Made by a program: the position numbers and the translations under genes. Of a DNA stretch of 64,000 nucleotides, positions 53,013 through 62,500 are shown piece by piece. The stretch comes from Paraburkholderia caffeinilytica (GTDB lineage: Bacteria > Pseudomonadota > Gammaproteobacteria > Burkholderiales > Burkholderiaceae). Each line of letters opens with the position of its first letter. Positions within the stretch are counted from its first letter, which is position 1. The notes beneath the pieces were generated by a model. The model saw only the letters and a program-made list of their open reading frames with translations, had not been told where the DNA came from and ran no database searches. The stretch spans positions 1,240,001 through 1,304,000 of the forward strand of contig NZ_CP031466.1 in assembly GCF_003368325.1 (NCBI RefSeq), written 5' to 3'.

Positions 53013-53497
53013 AAATAGCGGGCGGGAGATCGTTTTCAACGGTGGCCGCTAAAAACTATTATGCACTTTAAACAAAACCGGTTTTGGAGTGGATGCATTT
53101 ACCGATGAGTTTTCGGTTCATAGGTAATTGCGCTTGTGGGTGATTGGAATAAACCCGAATCGGGTTTGTCGGGGTGGTTTAGATGCGGTAAATCAAGTTC
53201 GCATTTTCTACTTGCGGAGCAGGTTTGCCACCGTAAGTTTTGCCATCGTGCAATGCCGCACGGGTGGGGCTTGGCGTCGTTATGAAGGGTTTTCCCGGGT
53301 CTCCTTGTCCACTGTGTGGGCTGGGAAACACTATTCCCATGCCAATGAAAACGGTATCAATAAAAAGCACTTGCCGCGGTTAATTTCGATTGTTAATCTT
53401 GGCCAACTTTTTAGAGTTTTCCTTCGGCAGGGTTCAATGTTGCAAAGCACGATGCGATGACTTAATTCCGCTCAACGGGTTCCGTAGGGGATTGAAT
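53013..53497. other. AT-rich intergenic region with palindrome and hairpin
   Basis: A 485-bp space, clearly more AT-rich than the genes around it. It holds a 14-bp perfect palindrome CAAAACCGGTTTTG at 53073-53086 and a hairpin with AAACCCG arms at 53151-53167, which may be the MFS terminator. No reading frame here looks like a gene. Confidence 0.5.
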
Positions 53498-53770
53498 ATG
53501 CTGACCGCTACCATTGAGGTATTCGAAACACCGCCAGCCGCACGCTTCAACGTCGGCGATGTTGTCACGCTGAAGGAAGGCGGTTCGCGCATGACCGTGA
53601 CGTATGCAGGTCCGGTGGCGCTCAATCCTGGCGACTGGCTGATCTGCGAGTGGTTCGACGAATATGGCGAACTGCGCCGCGAAATGTTCGCGCACGAGAG
53701 CGTGCGGGCCGAGCCGCGCTCGATTCCCGCCGGCTCGGTGATGTGGGGCAGAATGGGCCGGGCGGCTTGA
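53498..53770 (+). CDS. DUF2158 (YodC-family) protein
   Basis: A 90-residue protein. The YodC/DUF2158 pattern is clear: RFNVGDVVTLKEGGSRMTVTYAG, then LICEWFDEYGELRREMFAHESV. It is a small beta-barrel-like domain of unknown function. AGGGGA lies about 8 nt before the ATG at 53498. It has no obvious partner. Confidence 0.85.
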   Translation: MLTATIEVFETPPAARFNVGDVVTLKEGGSRMTVTYAGPVALNPGDWLICEWFDEYGELRREMFAHESVRAEPRSIPAGSVMWGRMGRAA

Positions 53771-53908
53771 TCGGCCGTCTGCTCGGCTTGCTTATTGCGC
53801 ACGATTATTGCGCCCGATTGTTGCGCCGGTTTATCGCGCCTGTTTTTTCGTCTGCCTTTTGCGCCGGCCTATTGTGCAGGGTTAGTGCGCCTGACTCTTT
53901 CCGCCTGA

Positions 53909-54220
53909 TTATTTCTCTTCCCGGTCACGCAGCGTGGCGCGTCTTTGCACGCGCATCAGCAGCGCCGACGAAAACGCCCGCATCCGCACGATCTTCCGCG
54001 TCGCTACCACTTCGCCGGCCACGTTCTTCGGCGGGTTAGGCTGCAGCGACCAGTAGAGTGCGAGCAGCCAGCCAAAACCCGTCCAACCGATGCATGCATT
54101 GAAGAGCGCCAGCGTCAGCACGTCATGACGCTTGCGCCGGTCCGCGAGAATGCTCGGCAGAAAATACAGCGCCAGCGCGAGCACTGCGGCGATGGCCTGA
54201 ACCACGACGTTGCCACTCAT
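53909..54220 (-). CDS. Superinfection immunity-like small membrane protein
   Basis: A 103-residue protein with two membrane helices (about 7-27 and 36-60). The segments LYFLPSILADRRKRHDVLTLALFNACIGWTGFGW and LALYWSL match the superinfection-immunity (Imm) domain first described in phage T4, where it blocks DNA entry. In bacterial chromosomes most members are of unknown role and need not be phage defence. No phage genes surround it. The tail is basic. Confidence 0.78.
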   Translation of the reverse strand: MSGNVVVQAIAAVLALALYFLPSILADRRKRHDVLTLALFNACIGWTGFGWLLALYWSLQPNPPKNVAGEVVATRKIVRMRAFSSALLMRVQRRATLRDREEK

Positions 54221-54383
54221 AGACTCGCTCCTCAGGACTCGACGTATGCCCCAATTGTCGCGCGATTGTTTGCCTGGCGCATCCTCGCCGCGAGCCGTGC
54301 ATGCGCGGCGAGGGGTTCAGCGCGTCGCGCATCAGGACTATCATGGACGTTTCGACTGAACAGAGCCGCCACGGACCGCCACC

Positions 54384-55847
54384 ATGATCTCCGACGATAC
54401 GACCCAGCAGACCCAGCGCATCAATCAGGACACGCTACGCGAATTCGTAGACCGCAAATGGAACGATGAGATCGTCCCTGCGCTCACGGACTACATCGCC
54501 GTGCCCGCCAAGAGTCCGGCGTTCGATCCCGAGTGGGTCAAGCACGGCTATCTCGAGCACGTGGTCACCGACGCGGCGCAATGGGCGGAACAGCAACCCG
54601 TGCGTGGTCTGAAGCTCGAAGTGATTCGCTTGCCGGGCCGCACGCCGGTGATTTTCTTCGAAACGGCCGCAACCCGGTCGGGCAGCGACGAAACCATCGT
54701 GCTGTACGGTCACCTCGACAAGCAGCCTGAATTCGACGGCTGGCGCAACGACCTCGGCCCCTGGACGCCGAAACTCGAAGGCGACAAGCTGTACGGCCGC
54801 GGCGGCGCCGACGACGGCTACGCGATCTATGCGAGCCTCACGGCACTGGCCGCGCTGGACGCGCAGGGCATCGAGCGTCCGCGCTGCGTCGGCCTGATCG
54901 AAACCTGCGAGGAATCGGGCAGCTACGATCTGCTGCCCTACGTCGACGCACTGCGTGAACGGCTCGGCAAAGTCGGGCTCGTGGTGTGCCTCGACTCGGG
55001 CGCGGGCAATTACGATCAACTGTGGCTCACTACGTCATTGCGCGGGCTGGTTGCCGGCGACCTCGAAGTCCAGGTGCTCGACGAAGGCATTCATTCGGGC
55101 GGCTACGGCGGCATCGCGCCGTCGAGCTTCCGCATCATGCGGCAACTCTTCGACCGTCTCGAAGACTCGGCCAACGGCACACTATTGCCGAAGGGTTTCC
55201 ACGTTCCGATTCCGGCTGACCGTCTGCGCGAAGCGGAAGCAACCGCCCGGATTCTCGGCGACGACGTCTGGAAGAAACTGCCGTGGGCTTGCGGCCAGGA
55301 CGGCCGTCAGGTGCTGCCCACCACCACCGATCCGCAAGAGGCCTTGCTTAACTCGACCTGGCGTCCGTCGCTGTCGGTAACCGGCGCGGCCGGCTTGCCC
55401 GCGCTTGCCGACGCCGGCAACGTGCTGCGTCCGCGCACGGCGTTCAAGCTGTCGCTGCGCCTGCCGCCGCTGATCGAAGCGGACAAGGCCGTCGCCGAAC
55501 TGAAGGCGCTGCTCGAATTCGATCCGCCGTACAACGCCAAGGTCACCTTCAAACCGGACGCCGGCGCGGCGAGCGGCTGGAGCGCCCCCGATCTCGCGCC
55601 ATGGCTCGCCACCGCGCTGAACGACGCGTCGCGCGCGCACTACGGCGCGGACGTTGCGTACATGGGGCAGGGCGGCACGATCCCCTTGATGAACGTGCTG
55701 AAGTCCGGCTTCCCGAAGTCGCAGTTCATGGTGTGCGGCGTGCTCGGACCGAAGTCGAACGCACACGGACCGAACGAGTTCCTGCACGTGCCGTACGGCA
55801 AGAAGCTGACGGCAGCCGTTGCGCAGGTGATCGCCGCCGCGCCTTGA
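54384..55847 (+). CDS. M20-family metallopeptidase
   Basis: A 487-residue zinc peptidase of the M20 family. The metal ligands are visible as His in VLYGHLDKQPEFDGW, Asp in GRGGADDGYAIYAS, Glu-Glu in IETCEESGSYD, Asp in VCLDSG and His in HGPNEFLHVPYGKK. A dimerisation domain sits in the middle. It is cytosolic. It probably acts on di- or tripeptides or N-acyl amino acids; the exact substrate is unknown. Confidence 0.9.
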   Translation: MISDDTTQQTQRINQDTLREFVDRKWNDEIVPALTDYIAVPAKSPAFDPEWVKHGYLEHVVTDAAQWAEQQPVRGLKLEVIRLPGRTPVIFFETAATRSGSDETIVLYGHLDKQPEFDGWRNDLGPWTPKLEGDKLYGRGGADDGYAIYASLTALAALDAQGIERPRCVGLIETCEESGSYDLLPYVDALRERLGKVGLVVCLDSGAGNYDQLWLTTSLRGLVAGDLEVQVLDEGIHSGGYGGIAPSSFRIMRQLFDRLEDSANGTLLPKGFHVPIPADRLREAEATARILGDDVWKKLPWACGQDGRQVLPTTTDPQEALLNSTWRPSLSVTGAAGLPALADAGNVLRPRTAFKLSLRLPPLIEADKAVAELKALLEFDPPYNAKVTFKPDAGAASGWSAPDLAPWLATALNDASRAHYGADVAYMGQGGTIPLMNVLKSGFPKSQFMVCGVLGPKSNAHGPNEFLHVPYGKKLTAAVAQVIAAAP

Positions 55848-55895
55848 CGAGCGTTTCACCTTAGCCTTTCCTGCAATGACGTTGCAGGCGAATCG

Positions 55896-55923
55896 GCGGG
55901 CGCTCTGGTGCGCCCGCGTTTTA
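55896..55923 (+). terminator. Intrinsic terminator after the M20 peptidase gene
   Basis: An 8-bp stem (GCGGGCGC, 6-nt loop, GCGCCCGC) at 55896-55917 is followed by GTTTTA, 49 nt after the stop codon. It is a typical Rho-independent terminator with a short T-tract. Confidence 0.65.
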
Positions 55924-56302
55924 ATATGCGAATTGAATAGTCCGTCTGTTGGCCCACAAATAAAAAAACTAACCTCCGCAAGTCCTATTTTCGATTGCAT
56001 TACCTAATCGAAGACTATTTCTTTTTGTTTCAAATCCGGCAGGAAATTCAAGCTTTGTTCGCTCGCTAATTCATTGCGAGCCGGGTGTTCATTGGCAGGC
56101 TAATTTCGCCCTTCTTCGGTGCGCAAGCGTTTGCGTGCGCGACATCTTCGGCCAGTCGGATCGCCGCGCCGCGGAGCGCCGTCAGCTGTGGTTTCACACG
56201 CGTATTGCGGTCATCTGTTGGTTACCCCGCTCCCATCCGATTCCGGTCTGTTTTAGGCTCGCATTGCAATACCGGTGTTTAACCTTAAAAGGACCGTTCA
56301 AA
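55924..56302. other. Promoter region of rpfF
   Basis: AT-rich DNA upstream of rpfF. An inverted repeat TTCGATT-9 bp-AATCGAA at 55990-56012 is a candidate regulator site. No gene is seen. I could not choose a single promoter with confidence. Confidence 0.4.
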
Positions 56303-57190
56303 ATGAATCTGCAAAATCACCACGCCTGCCGCCCGTTTCTCGAAGCCGGCAATTTGTCGCAAGTCTCCGCTTACTACGAAGAAGGCCGCAACATCATGTG
56401 GATGATGTTGCGGGCGCAGCCGCGTCCCTGTTTCAATCTCGATCTGGTGCATGACATTCTGGGTCTCGCGCAGGCAGCACGAGAGTCCGGCTTGCCGATC
56501 GACTTCTGGGTGACCGGCTCGTTGATTCCTTCCATGTTCAATGTCGGGGGCGACCTCGATTTCTTCGCCGAGGCGATCCGCTCCGGCAAGCGCCACGCGC
56601 TGATGGCGTACGCGCGCGCCTGCGTCGATTGCGTGCACGCGGCGGCGCGCGGTTTCGATACGGGGGCGATTTCGATCGCGATGGTGGAGGGCACGGCGCT
56701 TGGAGGCGGGTTCGAGGCGGCGCTCGCGCATCATTTCCTGCTGGCGCAGAACGACGCACGCATGGGCTTCCCGGAAATCGCGTTCAATCTGTTCCCGGGC
56801 ATGGGCGGCTATTCGCTGGTTTCGCGCAAAGCGGGGATGCGTCTCGCCGAGGAGCTGATCGGCTTAGGCGAATCGCACACGGCCGAGTGGTACTTCGGCA
56901 AGGGACTGGTCGATCAGCTGTTCGAACCTGGCGACGCCTATATGGCGACGCGCACCTTCATCGACACGCTTCGGCCAAAGGTAAACGGGATCCGCGCGAT
57001 GCTGCGGGCGCGCCAGCGAGTGCTGCAACTCTCGCGCGCCGAGCTGATGGAAATTACCGAAGACTGGGTGGACGCCGCGTTCACGATCGAGGAGAAGGAC
57101 CTCGTCTTTATGGAGCGGCTGGTGATGCTGCAGAACCGCCGTACTTCGAACCTGCGCCAGACGGCCGCGAGCGCGGCCAATTTCGCCTGA
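56303..57190 (+). CDS. rpfF: BDSF (cis-2-dodecenoic acid) synthase, crotonase family
   Basis: A 295-residue crotonase-fold enzyme that follows Burkholderia RpfF almost from end to end (FYEEGRN-like YYEEGRNIMWMMLR, WVTGSLIPSMFNVGGDL, MAYARACVD). The two catalytic glutamates, 20 residues apart as in Xanthomonas RpfF, are Glu138 in GGGFEAALAHH and Glu158 in MGFPEIAFNLFPGMGG. It dehydrates 3-hydroxydodecanoyl-ACP and cleaves the thioester to release the diffusible fatty acid signal. AAGGA lies 9 nt before the ATG. It is convergent with rpfR, the signal's receptor. Confidence 0.93.
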   Translation: MNLQNHHACRPFLEAGNLSQVSAYYEEGRNIMWMMLRAQPRPCFNLDLVHDILGLAQAARESGLPIDFWVTGSLIPSMFNVGGDLDFFAEAIRSGKRHALMAYARACVDCVHAAARGFDTGAISIAMVEGTALGGGFEAALAHHFLLAQNDARMGFPEIAFNLFPGMGGYSLVSRKAGMRLAEELIGLGESHTAEWYFGKGLVDQLFEPGDAYMATRTFIDTLRPKVNGIRAMLRARQRVLQLSRAELMEITEDWVDAAFTIEEKDLVFMERLVMLQNRRTSNLRQTAASAANFA

Positions 57191-57274
57191 ACCGCTCCGA
57201 CTCCCAACCCTATCGAGCCGCGGCGAACGGTCCCTCAGCCCCCCAACGGGACATCCTTCGCAGCGTGCGGAAGC

Positions 57275-59278
57275 TCAGGCGATCAGTCTGAGCTTCTGCC
57301 TATCCTGCAACCAGCGTTCGAATTCCGCGACCGGCATGGCCTGGCCGTACAGGAAGCCCTGCACGTAGTCGACGCCCAGCCCCCTCATGAACACCTCTTC
57401 CGATTCGGTTTCGATGCCTTCGGCGACCACCTTGAAATTCAGCTCCTGCGCGACCACCACCATGGAGCGCACGAGTGCCTGCGCTTTGGTGTCGGCATTG
57501 ATCGAGCGGACGAAACTGCGGTCGAGCTTGATGACGTCGAGCGGAATGCGGCCCAACTGCGAGAGCGACGAATAGCCGGTGCCGAAGTCGTCCAGGTGAA
57601 CCTGCGCGCCGAGCTGGCGGAACTGCTTGATCAGATCGATCGCGGCCGCTTCGTCCTCGATCAGGCAGCTCTCGGTGAGCTCCAGGTCGATCAGACACGG
57701 ATCGAGACTCGCGCGCTGCAGCGCGTCGTTGAAATGGCGGACCACGGCGGTATCCACAAGTTGCCGTGCGGACACGTTGATCGCGATGCGCAGGTCGTAG
57801 CCGTCCGCCTTCCATTTGGCCGCCTGCCTCGCGGCCGTTTCCATGACCCAGCGGCCGAGCACGCCAATCAGCCCGGATTCTTCCGCATAACGGATGAACT
57901 CGGTCGGCATGATCTGTCCGCGCTCCGGCGAGTTCCAGCGGACCAGCGCCTCGGCACCTTGCACCACGCCGGTGGCGAGCACGAGTTTGGGTTGATAGTG
58001 CAGCGTTAGCTGGCCCTCTTCGAGACCGCGCCGCAGGTTGGTGTCGAGCCACATGTACTCGGCGACCTTGCGGTTCATCTCGGGCGAGAACACACGATAG
58101 GTGCGCTTGCCTTCGTCTTTGGCAACGTACATTGCGGTATCCGCCGAACGGATCAGCGATTCGAGGCCGTTGCCGTGTTCCGGATACCGCGCGATGCCGA
58201 TCGAGCAGCCCGTGTAGACCTCGACGAGTCCCAGGCTGAACGGCCTGCGCAGGCGTTCGAGAATGCGCTGTGCGGTGGCTTCGAGATCGTGTGCGGTGCC
58301 TTGGGCGGCGAGCACGATGAATTCGTCGCCGCCGAGGCGCGCGAGCGTGTCGCCTTCGTTCAGGCAGGTGCTGATGGTGGCCGAGACATCGCGGATCAGC
58401 CGGTCGCCGAAGACATGGCCGTAGTGGTCGTTGACCTTCTTGAAGTTGTCGAGATCGAGGAACAGTACGCCGACCGATTCGCCAGGGGCGGCTGCTTCGA
58501 TCGCGGCACTGATCTTGTCCTGGATCGCATTGCGATTGGCGAGGCCGGTGAGCGAATCGGTGTTGGCCAGTTCGGTGAGCCGTTCCTGCGCGAGCCGTTC
58601 TTCGGTGATGTCGGTGCCCGAGCAGATCAGAAACTGCTCTTCGACGCCGCTGCCGCTGTGAACGAACTTGTTGCGAAACAGGAACAGCCGTTCGCCGCGG
58701 AGGGTCTTCACGCGCCGCTCGACTTCGTACGCGACGCCGCGATTGAAGAAACCCGTGATGTTCTGGCTCGACGCCGCGCCGGATTCGGTGCTCATGAACA
58801 GCGCCCAAACATTGCGGCCGACGATGTCCTCTTCCTTGACGCCGGTGAGTTCCTCCGCGAGACGGTTGAAACGCTGTATACGGCCGTGCCTGTCGACGAT
58901 GACCACGACCGAGTTGACTTCGGAAACGACCTGTTCGGCGAAAGACAGCCCGTGGACCAGATCGCGCGCGACGGATTCGGTGTCGTCGTAGGCCGAGGCT
59001 GTGCCGGCCCACGTATTGCTGGCGAGTTTTTTGCCGACGAGGTGCAGGCGCAGCGGCTCGCCGAACAGCCGTACGTCGAGGATGAGGTGCGAGGTAATGC
59101 CGGTGAGGCAGCGGATTTGCGAGGCCTGTTGGGGATTCAGTGGAATGGCGACGTTGGCCGGCACGTCTCCGGTGACCGGCGTGAGCTCCAGCGCGTTGCT
59201 GTCGTTCGACAGGCGCCAGCAAGGGCTGCTTGTGCCGAACTGGGCAAAAAGCACCTGATCGTGTTGATCGTCGTTCAT
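57275..59278 (-). CDS. rpfR: BDSF receptor and c-di-GMP phosphodiesterase (PAS-GGDEF-EAL)
   Basis: A 667-residue cytosolic signalling protein. Domains are an N-terminal RpfF-interaction region (1-105), PAS (about 112-230), GGDEF (about 232-400, with the full GGDEF motif at 316-320) and EAL (about 415-655, EAL at 443-445, DDFGTGYSS at 563-571). In Burkholderia the PAS domain binds BDSF and the protein then degrades c-di-GMP, lowering biofilm and raising virulence traits. Both active-site motifs are intact, so synthesis and degradation are possible. The start at 59278 has GGGGA upstream and gives the standard length. Confidence 0.93.
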   Translation of the reverse strand: MNDDQHDQVLFAQFGTSSPCWRLSNDSNALELTPVTGDVPANVAIPLNPQQASQIRCLTGITSHLILDVRLFGEPLRLHLVGKKLASNTWAGTASAYDDTESVARDLVHGLSFAEQVVSEVNSVVVIVDRHGRIQRFNRLAEELTGVKEEDIVGRNVWALFMSTESGAASSQNITGFFNRGVAYEVERRVKTLRGERLFLFRNKFVHSGSGVEEQFLICSGTDITEERLAQERLTELANTDSLTGLANRNAIQDKISAAIEAAAPGESVGVLFLDLDNFKKVNDHYGHVFGDRLIRDVSATISTCLNEGDTLARLGGDEFIVLAAQGTAHDLEATAQRILERLRRPFSLGLVEVYTGCSIGIARYPEHGNGLESLIRSADTAMYVAKDEGKRTYRVFSPEMNRKVAEYMWLDTNLRRGLEEGQLTLHYQPKLVLATGVVQGAEALVRWNSPERGQIMPTEFIRYAEESGLIGVLGRWVMETAARQAAKWKADGYDLRIAINVSARQLVDTAVVRHFNDALQRASLDPCLIDLELTESCLIEDEAAAIDLIKQFRQLGAQVHLDDFGTGYSSLSQLGRIPLDVIKLDRSFVRSINADTKAQALVRSMVVVAQELNFKVVAEGIETESEEVFMRGLGVDYVQGFLYGQAMPVAEFERWLQDRQKLRLIA

Positions 59279-59450
59279 GAGATCCCCGAGCGGTGTGCCG
59301 ATGAGCCAACCATGAAGGTGGGGGCGGCAAACAGTCTTCATCATACTTAAAGACTGTCCCCATTGTAGCGAAGCGGCTGGCGTTCGGGACTGTAAACATT
59401 AACGGCCGTGATGGCCTTTGTCTTGAAGCTTTTGTTTTGGCATGCGTATT

Positions 59451-59521
59451 GGTGTGAAGCGGTGTGAAGCCGGTGTGAAGCCTCGAAACCGCATTGAAAT
59501 TGCATTGAAACCGCATTGAAA
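59451..59521. repeat. Short direct repeats between rpfR and lhr
   Basis: Three copies of GGTGTGAAGC (59451-59481, spaced 10-11 bp) are followed by three copies of GCATTGAAA (59491-59521, spaced 11 bp). They fill most of the gap between the end of lhr and the start of rpfR, so they may lie in the rpfR promoter or leader. Function unknown. Confidence 0.75.
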
Positions 59522-59548
59522 CTGCCTTGATATTGCCTCAGGACTGCC

Positions 59549-62500
59549 TCAAAACCGCCGCGCCAGCATGCTTCGGGCGCGCTCCCGCTCTGTGGGAGTC
59601 GCTTCCAGCGAGGGGGCAAACCAGAAACCCCCCGCAACAAGGGTCGCGATAACGATTCCATCCCGGTACAGGACCCGATTTCCGGCAACAGCAGGCACGC
59701 GTTCGCCGACCAGCAAGGTGCCGGCAAGATTCAGAGGATCCGTTCCCGCCACGCATACAAAAGCACCATCGTTCGCATGCCTTCGGATCTCGCGCAGTAC
59801 CGGAATCGCTTCAGGCAAAGCAAATTGCTCACCGGCGAGGCCGTTCACGAACCGCCCGCCGCGAATCACGCCGCGTGCTTCGAGCCGCTGAAACATGCGC
59901 AACAGATCGCGCCACGGCGGCAACCACTCGGCCTCGCGTTCGAGCAAACGCCAGAATACGACGCCATAACGGCGCAGCAGAGTCATTGCGACATGCTCGA
60001 GTACCTCGGGGGCGAACTGTTGACGGCGCGCCGGCGATGTTTCCACTGCCCCAGCCGCAGCAACGGGCGGTCGGCTGACCAGGGCCCAACGTCCCGCGTC
60101 GTCCATTCCTCCGATCAATGCACTCGACCTGACTCGCCGGCCATTTGCGTAGGCGCCATGAGCACTGCGTTTTGCAACGGGTTTCAACAATGCACGCAAG
60201 CCGGCGAAACTGTCGGAATTCACGAGGCCCGCCGCAACCAGCTCGCCCAGCGCGTTTTCCAGTTCCATGCGCAAACCGCCTGCCTCGGCCAGCAATTCGT
60301 CGAAGAACATCGCGCCATGCTGCGACAAGGTGTCGTGGACGCTCTGTGCGCGCGCCGATAGCTCCGGTTGTTTCGACGGGTCGATCAGCGCGCGCCATGC
60401 ACGCACCTGGGCGCGCGGCAAAAGCACGATCGGCGTGCTGCGCACCGGTCCCGCGGCGCTGCGTGCCCGTTCGGTCAGGCGAGTCCACACGATCTTGCCG
60501 GCACGGCATAGTTCGTCGAGCGAAACGTTCGCGTATGCCCGCACGCGCGCCGGCAGAATATCTTCTTCCCATGCGCCCGCCGCAGCCTGAAAACCCTCCA
60601 TCTGGTCGAGCACGGCAGCCAAAGCGTCGCGTCCCTCGCTGCGCGTGTCCGGCGTCAAATGCTGCCATTCGAACAGAAAACGCATGAAGTCGTGCCGCTC
60701 CACCGGCTCGATCTCGCGACGCAGGCGTTTCACCGTGTAGCGGTGTATCCGCGCAAGCAAATGGCGCTCGCACCATTCCTCTTCGGTTGCGCCTGGCGAG
60801 AAGCGGCCGCGCATCACGTAGCCTTCCGCTTCGAGGCGCGTCAGCGTGTGTTCGACCGATGCCGCGGGCAAGCTCAGCGTCTGCGCTATCGCGTGCGCCG
60901 GCAGCGGGCCAAAGCCGGTCAGCCGGGCGCGCAGCACGTCGAGCAGGGCGTCGTCGGCGCTCCACGTGTCGGTGTAGCCCTTCGGTGCGCTGAGCGGCGG
61001 TTCAAACGGGGCGTCGGGGTAAAGCGCCTGGAAACAGGTCAGGCGCTCGGCGGGCAGCCACAGCGCGTCGTCGGCGGCAATGCGCAGGCGGGTCGCGCGG
61101 CCGGATTCGGCAAGCGAAGCGAGCCATGCGGGCCAGCCTTCGCCGTTGCGCGCTTCGGCTTCGGCGATGCAGGCGAGACCGGTAAGCGCTTCGTGCATCT
61201 CGTCGGCGTTGCGCGCCTGCGGCCATGCTTCGTCGCGCACGCTGTCGATCGCATCGGCGTCGAGCGCGCCGAGATCGTCGGCGCTGGACGGATCCGTCCA
61301 GCGGCGGTTCTGCACCGCTTGCGTGCGGCGCTCTTCGATCGGCGCGTCGTCGAGATAGGCGTAGGGCTTGGCGGTGAGGATTTCGGCGGCAAGCGGCGAG
61401 GGCGCCGGCAGATCGCGGGCGACCAGTTGCACCTCGCCCTGTTCGATACGGCGCAGCAAGGCTAGCCAGCTTTCGCTGTCCATCGCGTCGTGCAGGCAGT
61501 CGTCGACGGTTTGGTTCACTAAGGGATGGCGCGGCAGTTCGCGTTCACCGACGATGTTCTCCAGGCACGCGGCCTGTTCCGGAAACACGCTCGCCAGCAG
61601 ATCTTCGCTGCGCATGCGCTGCACTTGCGGCGGGGTCTTGCGCCCGCCGGTATAACGCGGCAGGCCGAGCGAGGTGGTCGCGTTCCAGCGCCAGCGCACG
61701 CCGAACAGCGGCGCGTCGAGCAGTGCCTGGATCAGCAGATGCTCGGCGCTGTTCGAATGCAGATAACGCCACACGTCGTCGAGTATGAAGGAATGGCTGC
61801 CGGTCAGCGAAAGGATGATCGCGTCTTCGGTGGCGGCGGCTTGCAGCTCGAAGTTGAAGGTCCGGCAGAAACGCTTGCGCAACGCGAGACCCCACGCGCG
61901 GTTCACGCGGCTGCCGAACGGCGCATGGATCACGAGTTGCGTGCCGCCGGATTCGTCGAAGAAACGCTCCATCACGAGCCTGTTTTGCGTCGGCAGCACG
62001 CCGAGCGCGGCACGTGCGCGCGCGAGATAGTCGACGATTTGCCGCGCGGCGGCTTCGTCGAGACCGAGCGTGTCGACGAGCCAGTCGATTGCGTGTTGGA
62101 GGCGCGCGGTCGCGACCTCATTCCCATCGAGCAGGCGCCCAATCTGCTCACGCAGGCGCGCCACGCCGAACGACAATTCATCGCTGCGCCCCGGCGCCTC
62201 GCCGAGCCAGAACGGAATATTCGGCGGCTGTCCCTGCGCGTCCTCGACCCGCACGCGGCCGCTCTCGATCCGCAGAATCCGGTACGACGCATTGCCGAGT
62301 TGAAACACATCGCCGGCCAGACTCTCGACGGCGAAATCCTCGTTGACGGTGCCGATATTGATCGCCTGCGGCTCGAGCACCACCGCATAGTCGGCGTTCT
62401 CGGGGATCGTGCCGCCCGACGTCACGGCGACCAGTTTGCCGCCGCGCCGGCCGCGCAAGGTGCCGCTCACCGCGTCGCGATGAATATAGGCGCCGCGCGG

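Noticed and set aside
53909..54220. Phage-defence or prophage remnant
   Set aside because: The superinfection-immunity domain is common in chromosomes and no phage genes, att-like repeats or integrase surround it.
57300..59516. 738-codon frame on the same strand as rpfR
   Set aside because: Shifted-frame shadow with Arg-rich peptide; RpfR's PAS-GGDEF-EAL frame is the true one.
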